Positions 34,257 to 42,994 of a stretch of 64,000 nucleotides of DNA are shown piece after piece. The notes below the pieces were generated by a model, which searched no databases, was not told the origin of the DNA, and saw nothing but the letters and a program-made list of their open reading frames with translations. How positions within the stretch are numbered: position 1 is the stretch's first letter; the number at the start of each line of letters is the position of its first letter. This DNA comes from Caldilineaceae bacterium (GTDB lineage: Bacteria; Chloroflexota; Anaerolineae; Caldilineales; Caldilineaceae): assembly GCA_022824025.1 (NCBI GenBank), contig JAJEBF010000003.1, positions 1 through 64,000 on the forward strand. The letters are read 5' to 3'. The position numbers and the translations under genes were made by a program.

Positions 34257-35144
34257 TCAGTTCCTGCTCTCCCACCGTTTGCTCTCCGGCGCTGAAAGCG
34301 GGAACCCTTCGCCCATCAGCGCCTCGCCGTCGCCCACCGAGAAATTCGGGATCAACGGATGGCCAGGCGACTGATCCAGTTTCACCCGTACGCCCTCCGC
34401 CATGAAGATCATCACATGGGCCCGCCGCTGCCTGGAGGTTACGTTCGCCGGCGTCGCATGAAAATTGAGACAGTGGTGGAACATGCACTCCCCGGCCTTC
34501 AGCTCGACCGGCTTCCCAATCTCCGCTGGCTCGTAGGCCATCTTCTGGCGCTCGGACTCCTCGATCTCGCGTCCCTCCGCCTCCGCGGCCGCACGCGCCG
34601 CCAGCTCCGCCGCATAGGACTCAAGTCCAAATCGAGGGTCCTTATGGCTTCCCGGCACCACGTGCATGCAGCCGTTCTCCGGGGTCGCGTCATCCAGCGC
34701 AAGCCAGCAGGTTACGATGCGGGGTTCCCGCAACGGCCACAAATAGAAGTCCTGGTGAAAGCGAAAATGCCCGTTGTCTCCCGGCGGCTTCGATATGATC
34801 TGATCATGCCACAGACGCACGCGCGGCGTGTTCAACAGCGCGCAGGCCACCCCGGAAATCACCGGGTGATGCAGCAGCCGCTCATACAGTGGCTCCCGCT
34901 TGAACATATTCACATACTGCGTGATGACGCGCTTGGACTGCTCCACGGAGGCATCCCCCATTTCCGCGCCCCGCCGGTGTCCGAATTTGAACTCCACCTC
35001 CGAATCATCGCCGCCGGCCGATTCGATGGCGATCACCTTGTCAAGCGCGCTCCGCATTTCCTCCACCTCAGCCATGTCCAGTACCCGGCCATAGCGCAGG
35101 TAACCGTTCTCGGCAAAGTATTCAATCTGTTCCTGACTGATCAT
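34257..35144 (-). CDS. Phytanoyl-CoA dioxygenase family protein (PhyH), canonical triad
   Basis: Fe(II)/2-oxoglutarate oxygenase, 295 aa. Facial triad visible as His130-Gln131-Asp132 (FRFHQDFYLWP) and a distal His near 229 in LNFHATPANVTSRQRRA, followed by the Arg that binds 2-oxoglutarate. GCMHVVPGSHKD is the usual strand before it. An Ala/Glu-rich helix insert (residues about 178-200) is present. The start ATG at 35144 overlaps the menE stop by four bases, and menH follows. Such a gene inside a men cluster is odd; a tailoring hydroxylation of the quinone or its side chain is a speculative idea. Confidence 0.9.
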   Translation of the reverse strand: MISQEQIEYFAENGYLRYGRVLDMAEVEEMRSALDKVIAIESAGGDDSEVEFKFGHRRGAEMGDASVEQSKRVITQYVNMFKREPLYERLLHHPVISGVACALLNTPRVRLWHDQIISKPPGDNGHFRFHQDFYLWPLREPRIVTCWLALDDATPENGCMHVVPGSHKDPRFGLESYAAELAARAAAEAEGREIEESERQKMAYEPAEIGKPVELKAGECMFHHCLNFHATPANVTSRQRRAHVMIFMAEGVRVKLDQSPGHPLIPNFSVGDGEALMGEGFPLSAPESKRWESRN

Positions 35145-36706
35145 GAATGCATTTCCCTCTCTTCTGAAATGATTTCCTTCAACATTTTTTCGACCTCGCG
35201 CCGCGCAGTCTTGCCCGAACCGGTCTGCGGCAGCGCATCAACGAAACGCACGAACCCGGCGCGCGGTTGCTTATATCCGGCCAGGCGCGTCCGGCTGAAG
35301 GCCAGGAGCGCTTCCGGGCTGACGCGTTCCCCTTCGCGTAGCTGAACCGCCGCCGCGCACCGCTGTCCCCACTCCGCGTCGGGCAATCCGACAACGCAGA
35401 CGTCGGCCACCGCAGAGTGCTCCCGCAGCGCCGCCTCCACTTCAGCGGGGTAGATGTTTTCACCGCCGCTGATAATCATATCCGTCCGCCGCTGCACCAC
35501 GGTCACGTCCCCGTCGGCATCGAGCAGGCCCATATCTCCAGTATAAAGCCAGCCTCCCCGCAGCGTTGAATCCGTTGCGGCCGGGTCGCTGTCATAGCCG
35601 GCCGTCACCTGCGGCCCGCGCACCGCAATCTCTCCGATTTCACCCACAGGCGCGATTTCGCCGTCGCCGTCCACGATGCGAAGCTCTGTAAACAGCAGCG
35701 GCCGCCCCACACTCCCCGGCTTGCGCAGCACCTCCGCCGGCAGCGAGGTCGCGACTTGCGACGCCGTCTCGGTCATTCCGTACGTCGCCGCAACCGGCGC
35801 CCCCGCCTCGCGCGCCGCCGCCAGCAGCTCCGGCGAAGCGGCCGCGCCGCCCAACAATACCATGCGCAAACTCCCCGGCCACTCCGCCGCCGGTACACCG
35901 TGGAGGAGCCTGTGCAGCATCGTCGGCACAAGCGAGGTGAGCGTCACCCTCTCTTCGCGCAGGCAGCGCCGAAACCGGTCCAGGTCGAAGCCCCGCTCAA
36001 GCACCACCGCCGTGCCGTAAAGGCAAGACCGGAAGACGACCGCCAGCCCGCCAACATGGTAGAGCGGCAGACAGCTCAGCCAGCGGTCTTCTGTGTCCAC
36101 CCCCAGACGATAGGCTGAGGCGACCGCGCTCCAGAAGTGGTTGCCAAAGCTGAGCTGCACACCCTTCGGGCTGCCGGTCGTGCCGGAGGTGAAGATGATC
36201 GACTGCACCTGAGCCTCCCGCAATACGGCTTGCTCATCCGGCCTTGCGTCTTCAGGCCGCCCAGTCGCTGCCCCTTCCTCGGCCAGGCCGGCCAGCTCCG
36301 CGACATCCGGCAGCTCCAACTGCGCCCCGCGTCCCGCCGGCCGCCCGACTTCCTCCCTGCCATTGCCGGGAGCGGCCCTGCCGTCATCGACCACAACCAG
36401 GGCCGGCGCCGCCAGCCTCAGCTGCCGTTCCCGTTCCGCGGCCGTCAGCCGTGTATTGAGAGGCGCAAGCACCGCCCCAACGCGGGCCGCAGCATGAATG
36501 AACGCAATGGCCTCTACACTGTTGTTGACCAGCGTCGCCACCCTGTCTCCCGGCCGCACGCCCCGCGCCGCCAGCCCTGCCGCCAGCCTGTCGGCCAGTC
36601 CATCCAGCGCTGCATAGCCCACCGACCGGCCGTCACATCGGACCGCCAGCTTGTTCGGCGTTGCCAGGGCGCGCCACCTCAGCCAGTCTCGGTTCAGCGG
36701 GAACAT
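35141..36706 (-). CDS. menE: o-Succinylbenzoate-CoA ligase
   Basis: Adenylate-forming enzyme that activates o-succinylbenzoate with ATP and CoA. 521 aa from the ATG at 36706 (MFPLNRDWLRW). An ATG at 36730 lies inside the terminal repeat of an IS remnant and longer extensions are antisense IS sequence, so I reject them. Core motifs: IIFTSGTTGSPKGVQLSF (P-loop), ATYGMTETASQ, GGWLYTGDMGLLDADGDV and the C-terminal PQTGSGKTARREV with the catalytic Lys. The native upstream region seems to have been replaced by the IS remnant, so its promoter is unclear. Confidence 0.93.
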   Translation of the reverse strand: MFPLNRDWLRWRALATPNKLAVRCDGRSVGYAALDGLADRLAAGLAARGVRPGDRVATLVNNSVEAIAFIHAAARVGAVLAPLNTRLTAAERERQLRLAAPALVVVDDGRAAPGNGREEVGRPAGRGAQLELPDVAELAGLAEEGAATGRPEDARPDEQAVLREAQVQSIIFTSGTTGSPKGVQLSFGNHFWSAVASAYRLGVDTEDRWLSCLPLYHVGGLAVVFRSCLYGTAVVLERGFDLDRFRRCLREERVTLTSLVPTMLHRLLHGVPAAEWPGSLRMVLLGGAAASPELLAAAREAGAPVAATYGMTETASQVATSLPAEVLRKPGSVGRPLLFTELRIVDGDGEIAPVGEIGEIAVRGPQVTAGYDSDPAATDSTLRGGWLYTGDMGLLDADGDVTVVQRRTDMIISGGENIYPAEVEAALREHSAVADVCVVGLPDAEWGQRCAAAVQLREGERVSPEALLAFSRTRLAGYKQPRAGFVRFVDALPQTGSGKTARREVEKMLKEIISEEREMHS

Positions 36707-36727
36707 GGACAGTTCATCTCTCAGAGG

Positions 36728-37280
36728 CATTTTGAAAAGTAAAGGCTGTCGGCCAAATTGTGGTATACGTAGTTTGTGTGAAAACAAGACGATACCCAAC
36801 AGATTTGACTGTCAGCCAGTGGTTTATTATTCAGCATCTGATTCCCGCAGCCAAACCGGGCGGGCGACCGCGCAGCCTGGAAATGCGTTTGGTGGTTGCT
36901 GCCATTCTCTGCCTGACCGCGGGTGGCATCCATTGGCGGATGCTGCCGAGCAGTTTTCCGCCGTGGCAGAGTGTTTACAACTACTTCAGGCAGTGGCGGG
37001 ACGATGGCGCCTGACGCAGGTTGCATGACACGTTCAGAGTGCGGGTTCGTCAGCGTTTTGGCTTTCGCCTTCAACCCGTCCTCCGCCCGCAAGAGCAAAA
37101 AGGTTTCTCCGTATTGCCCCGTCGTTGGCTGGTGGCGCGCAGCTTCGCCTGGCTTGGCCTCAATCGTCGCCTCTGTAAAGACGATGACCGACTGCCCGAA
37201 AGCAGTGTCGCCTCGATCCATATCGCTATGATTCGTCTCATGGTGCGCCGCCTGGCACCCAATTGACCCTTCTCAAACAG
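36728..37280. mobile_element. Decayed IS5-family insertion sequence
   Basis: About 550 bases, bounded by imperfect inverted repeats, CATTTTGAAAAG (36728-36739) and CTTCTCAAACAG (37269-37280, inverted), which match at 9 of 12 positions. Between them is a transposase remnant with a nonsense codon and an internal deletion. An intact element of this type would be about 0.8-0.9 kb. No target duplication was evident. It cannot move by itself but could be mobilised in trans if an intact relative is present. Confidence 0.75.
36760..37266 (+). pseudogene. IS5-type (DUF4096 + DDE) transposase, nonsense codon and internal deletion
   Basis: One frame throughout. Codons 1-84 give the N-terminal DUF4096 helix domain (RRYPTDLTVSQWF, KPGGRPRSLEMRLVV, GIHWRMLPSSFPPWQSVYNYF). 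TGA at 37012-37014 falls where relatives have Trp in DDG-x-W-RRLHD, followed in frame by RRLHDTFRVRVRQ, so it looks like a TGG-to-TGA change. The middle of the protein with the catalytic aspartates is missing. The frame then resumes at the C-terminal GFSVLPRRWLVARSFAWLG, NRRLCKDDDRLPESS and IAMIRLMVRRLAP. Total about 168 codons against about 260 expected. Confidence 0.88.
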
Positions 37281-37396
37281 TTTCTTAGCTTTCGGCTACG
37301 TCATCCCAGCAGGAGCGATCCACAAGACTGAAGCAAGCACGTCTGTCGGTTACATGGCGTCAGCCGAAGCGCAAGCGATGCAAATGGTCCGAATCG
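37281..37396. other. Spacer between IS remnant and small ORF, nothing recognised
   Basis: No gene, terminal repeat or promoter stands out. Base composition looks less GC-rich than the core genome around it, as for the whole island 36.7-38.7 kb. Confidence 0.4.
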
Positions 37397-37687
37397 GTGA
37401 GGATCCTACAGACGCGGGGATGGATTCCGCTGCATCACGAAGTGGGCCGGACGCTGTTGCCTGTGGCAGCGCGAAAAGGGGAGAATGTCGTACGAGGGGC
37501 CGTTGAAGTGATGCCCCCTCAAGCATTTGCTCTTCCCAGCAGCATGTTTTCTGGCTTCACAACGCTCCTCGATTGGATGTTCTTGAAATTGGAGACCGGG
37601 AACAACGAGATTGACGCTTCCGAAATCCAATCCATATTGGAAGAAGCACGACAACAAGCGTTTCAGAACGAGGAGTGCCGGCAGTAG
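37397..37687 (+). CDS. Small hypothetical protein, doubtful
   Basis: 96 codons from a GTG, or fewer from the internal ATG in VEVMPPQAFALPSS. The C-terminal half (LDWMFLKLETGNNEIDASEIQSILEEARQQAFQNE) looks like a real amphipathic-helical protein with balanced charges. The N-terminal part is less convincing. No family recognised. Lies in the decayed island between the IS remnant and the PIN gene, so it may be a fragment of a lost gene. Confidence 0.35.
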   Translation: MRILQTRGWIPLHHEVGRTLLPVAARKGENVVRGAVEVMPPQAFALPSSMFSGFTTLLDWMFLKLETGNNEIDASEIQSILEEARQQAFQNEECRQ

Positions 37688-37882
37688 CGCAGAATTGGGG
37701 CCATGCCAGGTAAATTCACACCGTTTTGGAAGAGTTGCTCGTCAGTGGCGGCCGCCTAACCAAGTGACACTCTTGCACGCCGCGACCCGCCGGTTCATCG
37801 TTTGACCAGAAATTCTCTCAGCGTTTATAGTTGGTGCGAATCATGATGAACTGATTGCTCATTATCAGAGGTCTTCACAATA

Positions 37883-38353
37883 GTGGAGCAGCGGCAACCA
37901 AGAGTTTACGCTGATACGACCGTTTACGGCGGCGTTTTTGATGCCGAGTTTTCCGCGCCCAGCAGAAGGTTATTTGAAGAAGTAGATGCAGGGAACTTTG
38001 TCCTGGTAATCTTCCCTGTTGTCGAGGAAGAGATCAGATCTGCCCCCGATGTCGTCCAGGCCATTTTCGCAGCCTACAGTCAAACAGCCCGCGTTGAGCA
38101 AATCACCAGGGAGACTCTGGAGCTTCAGGCATCGTATCTCGAACTTGGTGTCGTTTCCAGGAATTCGCTGGCAGATGCGCTGCATGTCGCAATTGCAACG
38201 GTCGCTGGCTGTGAACTCATCGTGAGCTGGAACTTCAGGGACATCGTTCATTTTGACAAAATACGCAAATAAAACGCAGTCAATATTCTCAGAGGCCATG
38301 CCCAAATAGCAGTTCATTCCCCTCTGGAGGTGGTTCAACATGACGAACCATGA
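37883..38353 (+). pseudogene. PIN-domain (VapC-like) toxin interrupted by a nonsense codon
   Basis: Starts at GTG 37883. Codons 1-129 form a PIN nuclease domain with the acidic residues Asp11 (YADTTVYGG), Glu in VVEEEIRSAPD, Asp98 (NSLADALHVAIA) and the late WNFRDIVHFDKIRK. TAA at 38270-38272 then stops it. The same frame continues in good family sequence: NAVNILRGHAQIAVHSPLEVV to a TGA at 38351-38353. Relatives have Tyr at the stop position (KIR-x-Y-N-x-VN). The intact protein would be 155 aa, the usual length. The truncated form keeps the probable active-site acids but loses the last strand and tail. The restored end overlaps the antitoxin-like start by 14 bases. Confidence 0.85.
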
Positions 38354-38684
38354 ACCTGAATTCATGACCTGGAAACGACGCGGCGCAGCGCGCGTCCGGC
38401 GCCTCGTCGAGGGCATGTCAATGCAAGAAGAACTCGAATTCTGGCGCAAACGCACAGAAGACATGCGCGCCTGCCAAAGCGGGGATACCGGGAGCTCTCC
38501 CCCTTTCAATAACAAAAACGTCCCCCGCAGCGATTCAGACACCACAATGCGGGTACCCGAATGTGTCGCCATCAAACGACGCGGCGCAGCGCGCGTCCGG
38601 CGCCTCGTCGAGGGCATGTCAACGCAGGAAGAACTCGAATTCTGGCGCAAACGCACAGAGAACATGCGCGCCACAAAGCAGTGA
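38340..38684 (+). CDS. Antitoxin-like protein with internal tandem duplication
   Basis: 114 aa. Two copies of a 33-residue unit (KRRGAARVRRLVEGMS-x-QEELEFWRKRTE) at about residues 12-44 and 79-111 differ at two residues and are joined by a 34-residue Ser/Asn/Asp-rich linker. A single copy, about 45-50 residues, is the expected size of the small antitoxin encoded beside this type of PIN toxin. The start ATG at 38340 lies inside the end of the full-length toxin frame, so the pair was translationally coupled before the toxin decayed. I infer antitoxin identity from position, size and the basic-then-helical composition; no DNA-binding fold is certain. Confidence 0.7.
   Translation: MTNHEPEFMTWKRRGAARVRRLVEGMSMQEELEFWRKRTEDMRACQSGDTGSSPPFNNKNVPRSDSDTTMRVPECVAIKRRGAARVRRLVEGMSTQEELEFWRKRTENMRATKQ
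38373..38672 (+). repeat. Direct repeat, two 99-base copies with 201-base period
   Basis: Copies at 38373-38471 and 38574-38672 differ at 4 of 99 bases, and the period is a multiple of three, so the ORF stays open. Synonymous and non-synonymous changes are both few, so the duplication is recent. The 102-base spacer is not duplicated in full. Confidence 0.93.
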
Positions 38685-38864
38685 GCCGAAATCCCGGCAG
38701 CCAGCCGCCCCCAACCCCATAACCGGGCCGGTCACCTCGTCCGCCGCCGCGCCTGCGCCGCGAACAGCCGCGCTGTCACGAATAGAAAATCCGACACGCC
38801 TCTGTTCGTCACCGCGCCGCCGCGTCAGTGGGCCAGCCCCGGCCCCCGACTCCATATATCCAGC

Positions 38865-39716
38865 CTACGGCCTCCAGGGGAACTGGCGAAAATCCGGTTT
38901 GCGCCGCTCGTTAAAGGCGTTCCGTCCTTCTTTGCCCTCGTCGGACATGTAGAAGAGCATCGTGGCGTCGCCTGCCAGAACCTGCAGACCGGTCTGGCCG
39001 TCCAGGTCGGCGTTAAAGCCGGCCTTGAGGAACCGGATCGCGATCGGCGACTTGCGCAGTATCTCCTGGGCCCAGTCCACGCCCTCCTCCTCCAGCGCCT
39101 CCACCGACGGCAGCACCTTGTTCACCAGCCCCATTTCCAGCGCCTCCTGCGCCGAATACTGGCGGCACAAGTACCAGATCTCGCGCGCCTTCTTCTGGCC
39201 AACGATAGACGCGAGGTAGGATGCCCCCAGCCCGCCGTCGAAACTGCCGACGATCGGACCGGTCTGGCCGAATATCGCATTCTCGGAAGCCAGTGACAGG
39301 TCGCAGATCACGTGGAGCACATGGCCGCCCCCGATCGCGAATCCGTTCACGAGCGCGATCACCGGTTTGGGCATCGTCCGCATCATTCGTTGCAGCTCCA
39401 ACACATTCAGCCGCGCCACACCTTTGTCATCCACATAGCCGGCGTGGCCGCGCACATGCTGGTCGCCCCCGGCGCAAAACGCATGCACGCCGTCCTTGGG
39501 CGAGGGGCCGTTGCCGGTCAGCAGTACGACGCCCGTCTGATCATCGGCCCAGGCATCCTTGAAGGCCTCAATCATCTGATCGATCGTTTCAGGCCGGAAC
39601 GCGTTGCGTTTCTCAGGTCGGTCGAACGCGATGCGCGCCATCCCGTCCGCTTTGTGATAGGTGATGTCGCTGTACTCCGCCACCGCCTGCCAGTCGGCGC
39701 TACCAGGTATCGTCAC
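38865..39716 (-). CDS. menB: 1,4-dihydroxy-2-naphthoyl-CoA synthase
   Basis: Crotonase-fold ring-closing enzyme of menaquinone synthesis. 283 aa. Family marks: [66 protein letters not shown] and the end [14 protein letters not shown], which is characteristic of MenB. The start is a GTG at 39716 overlapping the menD stop (GTGA). Last gene before the island that breaks the men cluster. Confidence 0.96.
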   Translation of the reverse strand: MTIPGSADWQAVAEYSDITYHKADGMARIAFDRPEKRNAFRPETIDQMIEAFKDAWADDQTGVVLLTGNGPSPKDGVHAFCAGGDQHVRGHAGYVDDKGVARLNVLELQRMMRTMPKPVIALVNGFAIGGGHVLHVICDLSLASENAIFGQTGPIVGSFDGGLGASYLASIVGQKKAREIWYLCRQYSAQEALEMGLVNKVLPSVEALEEEGVDWAQEILRKSPIAIRFLKAGFNADLDGQTGLQVLAGDATMLFYMSDEGKEGRNAFNERRKPDFRQFPWRP

Positions 39717-41470
39717 GAGTTTTCCTCCCCGTATTTCTGAATTTCCGCCATTAATTTTCGCCGCAACTTTTCATCGCGAGCGCCATCAGTCCGTACCTCA
39801 ACGATGGTTGCCTTCCCGCCCTTGACCGACGCGCCGAGCGCCCGCGCCAGGCCGGCTCGATCTCCTTCCTCAATGCGTACGAACGCAAAACCGTACAGCG
39901 CAGCAGCCTGCCCGAAATCAAGTTCGGGCGGCGTGAGAAACAGCCTCTCGAACTGCGCATGGCCCTCCGCGATGGGCAACCGCCGGAAGATGCCCCCGCC
40001 GCCATTGTTCAGCAGCACGATGGTGATGTTGTCCAACCCATGCCTGCTCGCCGCTAGCAACCCGTTCATGTCGTGGCAGAAGCTGACGTCGCCGATGAGC
40101 AACATCGTCGGCGCGTCCCGGTCCGCCGCGGCGATGCCCATCGCGGTGGAAATTACGCCGTCTATGCCGCTCGCCCCCCGGTTGCCGAAGACCCGAATCC
40201 GCCTGCCATCCGGCCCCGCAAACTGGTCCACGTGGCGCACCGGCAGACTGTTGCCGGCAACAAGATTGGCCCCCGCCGGCAGCGCTTCAACGCTCGCGGC
40301 CACTGCGGCCGCATCGAACCACGCCGCCTCCAGAAACGCACGCTGAATGCCAGCGCAGCGCCGTTCCGCGGCCATCACCGACTCGGCCCAGCTGCCCGGT
40401 CCTCTATGGATCCGTTCTGCCAGCCCCCGGCAAAAGGCAGCCTCATCGACCTGCAGGAAGGACCGCACGCGGTGGCTGTCGTCCGCCCACACGCCGCTGC
40501 TCCGAATGTGGACCTGAAAAGGCGCCTCACGATCCAGGTACTCGTTCAGAAATTTCGACGTCGGCATCGCGCCCAGCCGGATTACGACCTGGGGGGCCTC
40601 GAATTCCGTCCCATGTTGCAGAAAGCTCTCGTAGCTGCCCGCGACGTGCGCCGACTCCGTATGCGCGCCGAAGCGCAGCCCCGAGAGGGGGTCGGCAAAT
40701 ATCGGGTAGCCCGTGCGCTGTCCCATCTCCGCCGCCGCCTCGACCAGACTGGTCGGCGGCGCCCCCGTCCAGGGACCGCAAACGATCCAGCCCCGCTCGT
40801 GCGCGGCAACCAGCTCGGCCATCCGGTCCAGCTGCCCCGCCGTCGGCATGAGCACGCCGTGCTGCGCAGAGCTGCCCGCTTCTCGCTCAAACCTGGGCCA
40901 GTAGGGCGCCGCCGGCTCCAACGGTTTGCGAAAAGGAATGTTGATGTGGACCGGTCCCTTCCGCAGCCCGTCCGCCACTCCAACAGATCGGGCCGCCAGC
41001 GTGCGCACATTGCGCAGCGCCGCGCCGGGCGCATCCCGTTCAGCCAACCCCGCGTCTACAGCCCACAACGCATGATCCCCGTACATCTTAACCTGGTCGA
41101 TCGTCTGGTTGGCGCCGCTGTGCCGCAGTTCCGGCGGCCTGTCCGCCGTGATCACTACCAGCGGCACGCCCGCCATATAGGCTTCCGCGACCGCGGCATG
41201 GAACTCCGCTGCCGCCGTGCCTGAGGTGCAAACGAGCCCCACCGGCCTGCCGCCTGCCTGCGCCAGGCCCAGCGCAAAAAAGCTGGCGCAACGTTCGTCC
41301 AGATGAACGTACGTATCGACCGCGGGGTGCGCGTCAAACGCAAGCGCCAGCGGCGTCGAGCGCGAGCCCGGCGCGATGCACGCCGCCCGCATCCCCGCAG
41401 CCGCCAGCCCCTCCACCAGCGTCTCCGCAAACGCCATGTTTGGGTTGCATTCGACCAGGTCAGCGCTCAT
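39713..41470 (-). CDS. menD: 2-succinyl-5-enolpyruvyl-6-hydroxy-3-cyclohexene-1-carboxylate synthase
   Basis: ThDP enzyme that adds a succinyl semialdehyde unit from 2-oxoglutarate to isochorismate. 585 aa from the ATG at 41470, which overlaps the menF stop (ATGA). Pyr domain: [31 protein letters not shown] with the activating Glu, [16 protein letters not shown] and [18 protein letters not shown]. The PP domain has [15 protein letters not shown] and the metal-binding [15 protein letters not shown] with [11 protein letters not shown]-type Arg residues of MenD are visible. Second gene of tetR-menF-menD-menB. Confidence 0.96.
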   Translation of the reverse strand: MSADLVECNPNMAFAETLVEGLAAAGMRAACIAPGSRSTPLALAFDAHPAVDTYVHLDERCASFFALGLAQAGGRPVGLVCTSGTAAAEFHAAVAEAYMAGVPLVVITADRPPELRHSGANQTIDQVKMYGDHALWAVDAGLAERDAPGAALRNVRTLAARSVGVADGLRKGPVHINIPFRKPLEPAAPYWPRFEREAGSSAQHGVLMPTAGQLDRMAELVAAHERGWIVCGPWTGAPPTSLVEAAAEMGQRTGYPIFADPLSGLRFGAHTESAHVAGSYESFLQHGTEFEAPQVVIRLGAMPTSKFLNEYLDREAPFQVHIRSSGVWADDSHRVRSFLQVDEAAFCRGLAERIHRGPGSWAESVMAAERRCAGIQRAFLEAAWFDAAAVAASVEALPAGANLVAGNSLPVRHVDQFAGPDGRRIRVFGNRGASGIDGVISTAMGIAAADRDAPTMLLIGDVSFCHDMNGLLAASRHGLDNITIVLLNNGGGGIFRRLPIAEGHAQFERLFLTPPELDFGQAAALYGFAFVRIEEGDRAGLARALGASVKGGKATIVEVRTDGARDEKLRRKLMAEIQKYGEENS

Positions 41471-42960
41471 GTCACCTGCCTGCCAGCCACCGCGTTGATG
41501 ATCGGCTGAAACTTCCATCCCGTCTCGTCCCACTCATTCCGCGGCACGGAATCGGGAACGATGCCCGCGCCCGCATAGGCCCAGGCCCGCTCCTTCTGCA
41601 CGATGGCCGAGCGGATGGCGACCGCAAAGGCCCCATCCATGGCGCTGTCTATCCAGCCGACCGGTGCGGCGTACCAGCCGCGCAGCGTCGGCTCATTCTT
41701 CTGGATAAAATCCATCCCCAGCTCGCGCGGCGTTCCCCCCATCGCCGGTGTCGGGTGCAGCCTCTCCACCAGCGGCAACACGCCGCCGCTCCTTTTCAAC
41801 ATCGCCTTGATTGGGGTGTACAGATGCTGAATATTTCGAAGGACAAGCACCGTCGGCTCGTCGGCCACGGTAAGTTCGCTGCTCAACGGCGCCAGCAGTT
41901 CACGCACGCCATTCACCACCAGCCCGTGTTCATGCCGGTCTTTGCTCGAAGCCAGCAGAGCCGCCGCCAGCGCCGCGTCCGCCTCTTCAGTCGCCCCTCT
42001 CTGAATCGATCCGGCCAGGGCCATCGTCTCCAAGGCCGCGCCCCGAACGCGCACAAGCAGCTCCGGCGTTGCGCCGAGAAAAGCATGTCCAGCCTGCGGC
42101 TCAAACAGAAAACCGAAGCAGTCCGGGTAGTTGCCGCATAGACGGGTCAGCGCCTGCGAGATTCCAATCCGCTCACCTGCCCGCAACTGGGCGGTTCGCG
42201 CCAGCACCACCTTCTGCAGCGCCGTCCTGGCGAACGCATCCCGGGCCCCCTCGACCAGCTGCGCCCATTCGGCGTAAGGCATCGGGTACGCAATTTCAGG
42301 CTCATCCCCCGGCCCGGCTTCCAGTCCCCCTGCCTGGCCGTCAACGCCTGTCTCCGCCTTGCACAGCAGTTCAGCCTGCGCGGCCAGCGCCTCCTCCAGG
42401 AGGGGAAGGACAGACGAGGCTCTCTCCTCCGGGGCCAGCAGGGCGTTTATCGTCAGCCAGCTCTCTCCTTCCTGAGACACAAACTGGTAGTGGGGCAGAA
42501 TGAAATGACCAGGATGGAAACCGGTCCAGACCATGTCCGGCACAAAGTCCTCCCGAAAGGCAAAGCCGCCGAACAGCCGCGGAAGCGCCAGTTCCGAGCT
42601 GTCGCCGGGACCGCGGCGAAGCCCGGACCCCGTCTCGGCACTAGCGAACAACTCGCTTGCCTGCCTCTCAATCGCGTCGAACCGCCCGCGACCGTAGCCG
42701 ATCAGATGGGCGGCCACCCCAGTCCCCGCCAGCGTGATCCCCTGACGGCCGTCACGCCACAGGAAGCGCTCCTGCCCTTCTGCCGCCCGCAGAAACCGCG
42801 CCGCCGCCAGCTTCCCCGCCGGACAACTGGCGCTCACAAGCCGGCCGTGCCGCGCCACACTGTATTCGCCCCGCCTGCCGCCCTTGACGCCCTCCATCCA
42901 CCCGGCGTCCCCGGAGAAGCGCCTTTCGGCGGCCCCTTCTCCGCAGCTACGTGAAGTCAT
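41467..42960 (-). CDS. menF: Isochorismate synthase
   Basis: Chorismate-binding enzyme that makes isochorismate for menaquinone. 497 aa. C-terminal catalytic core: ALQKVVLARTAQL (base Lys), CFGFLFEPQAGHAFLGATPELLVR, TMALAGSIQRG, KDRHEHGLVVNGVRE, RLHPTPAMGGTPRE and YAAPVGWIDSAMDGAFAVAIRSAI, with YAGAGIVPDS at the end. The N-terminal 40 residues before SVARHGRLVSASCP are weakly conserved and an internal start is possible. 34 bases after the TetR gene. Confidence 0.94.
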   Translation of the reverse strand: MTSRSCGEGAAERRFSGDAGWMEGVKGGRRGEYSVARHGRLVSASCPAGKLAAARFLRAAEGQERFLWRDGRQGITLAGTGVAAHLIGYGRGRFDAIERQASELFASAETGSGLRRGPGDSSELALPRLFGGFAFREDFVPDMVWTGFHPGHFILPHYQFVSQEGESWLTINALLAPEERASSVLPLLEEALAAQAELLCKAETGVDGQAGGLEAGPGDEPEIAYPMPYAEWAQLVEGARDAFARTALQKVVLARTAQLRAGERIGISQALTRLCGNYPDCFGFLFEPQAGHAFLGATPELLVRVRGAALETMALAGSIQRGATEEADAALAAALLASSKDRHEHGLVVNGVRELLAPLSSELTVADEPTVLVLRNIQHLYTPIKAMLKRSGGVLPLVERLHPTPAMGGTPRELGMDFIQKNEPTLRGWYAAPVGWIDSAMDGAFAVAIRSAIVQKERAWAYAGAGIVPDSVPRNEWDETGWKFQPIINAVAGRQVT

Positions 42961-42994
42961 CAGATCCGCCCCAGTTCATCGCGTCCCTTGCCGT

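Noticed and set aside
36707-36799. N-terminal extension of MenE from upstream starts at 36799 or 36730
   Set aside because: Almost all of it is antisense sequence of the IS remnant or its terminal repeat; MenE homologues start near MFPLNRDW.
37970-38674. 234-codon minus-strand frame across the toxin-antitoxin pair
   Set aside because: It mirrors the duplicated antitoxin unit in antisense and contains no recognisable protein sequence.
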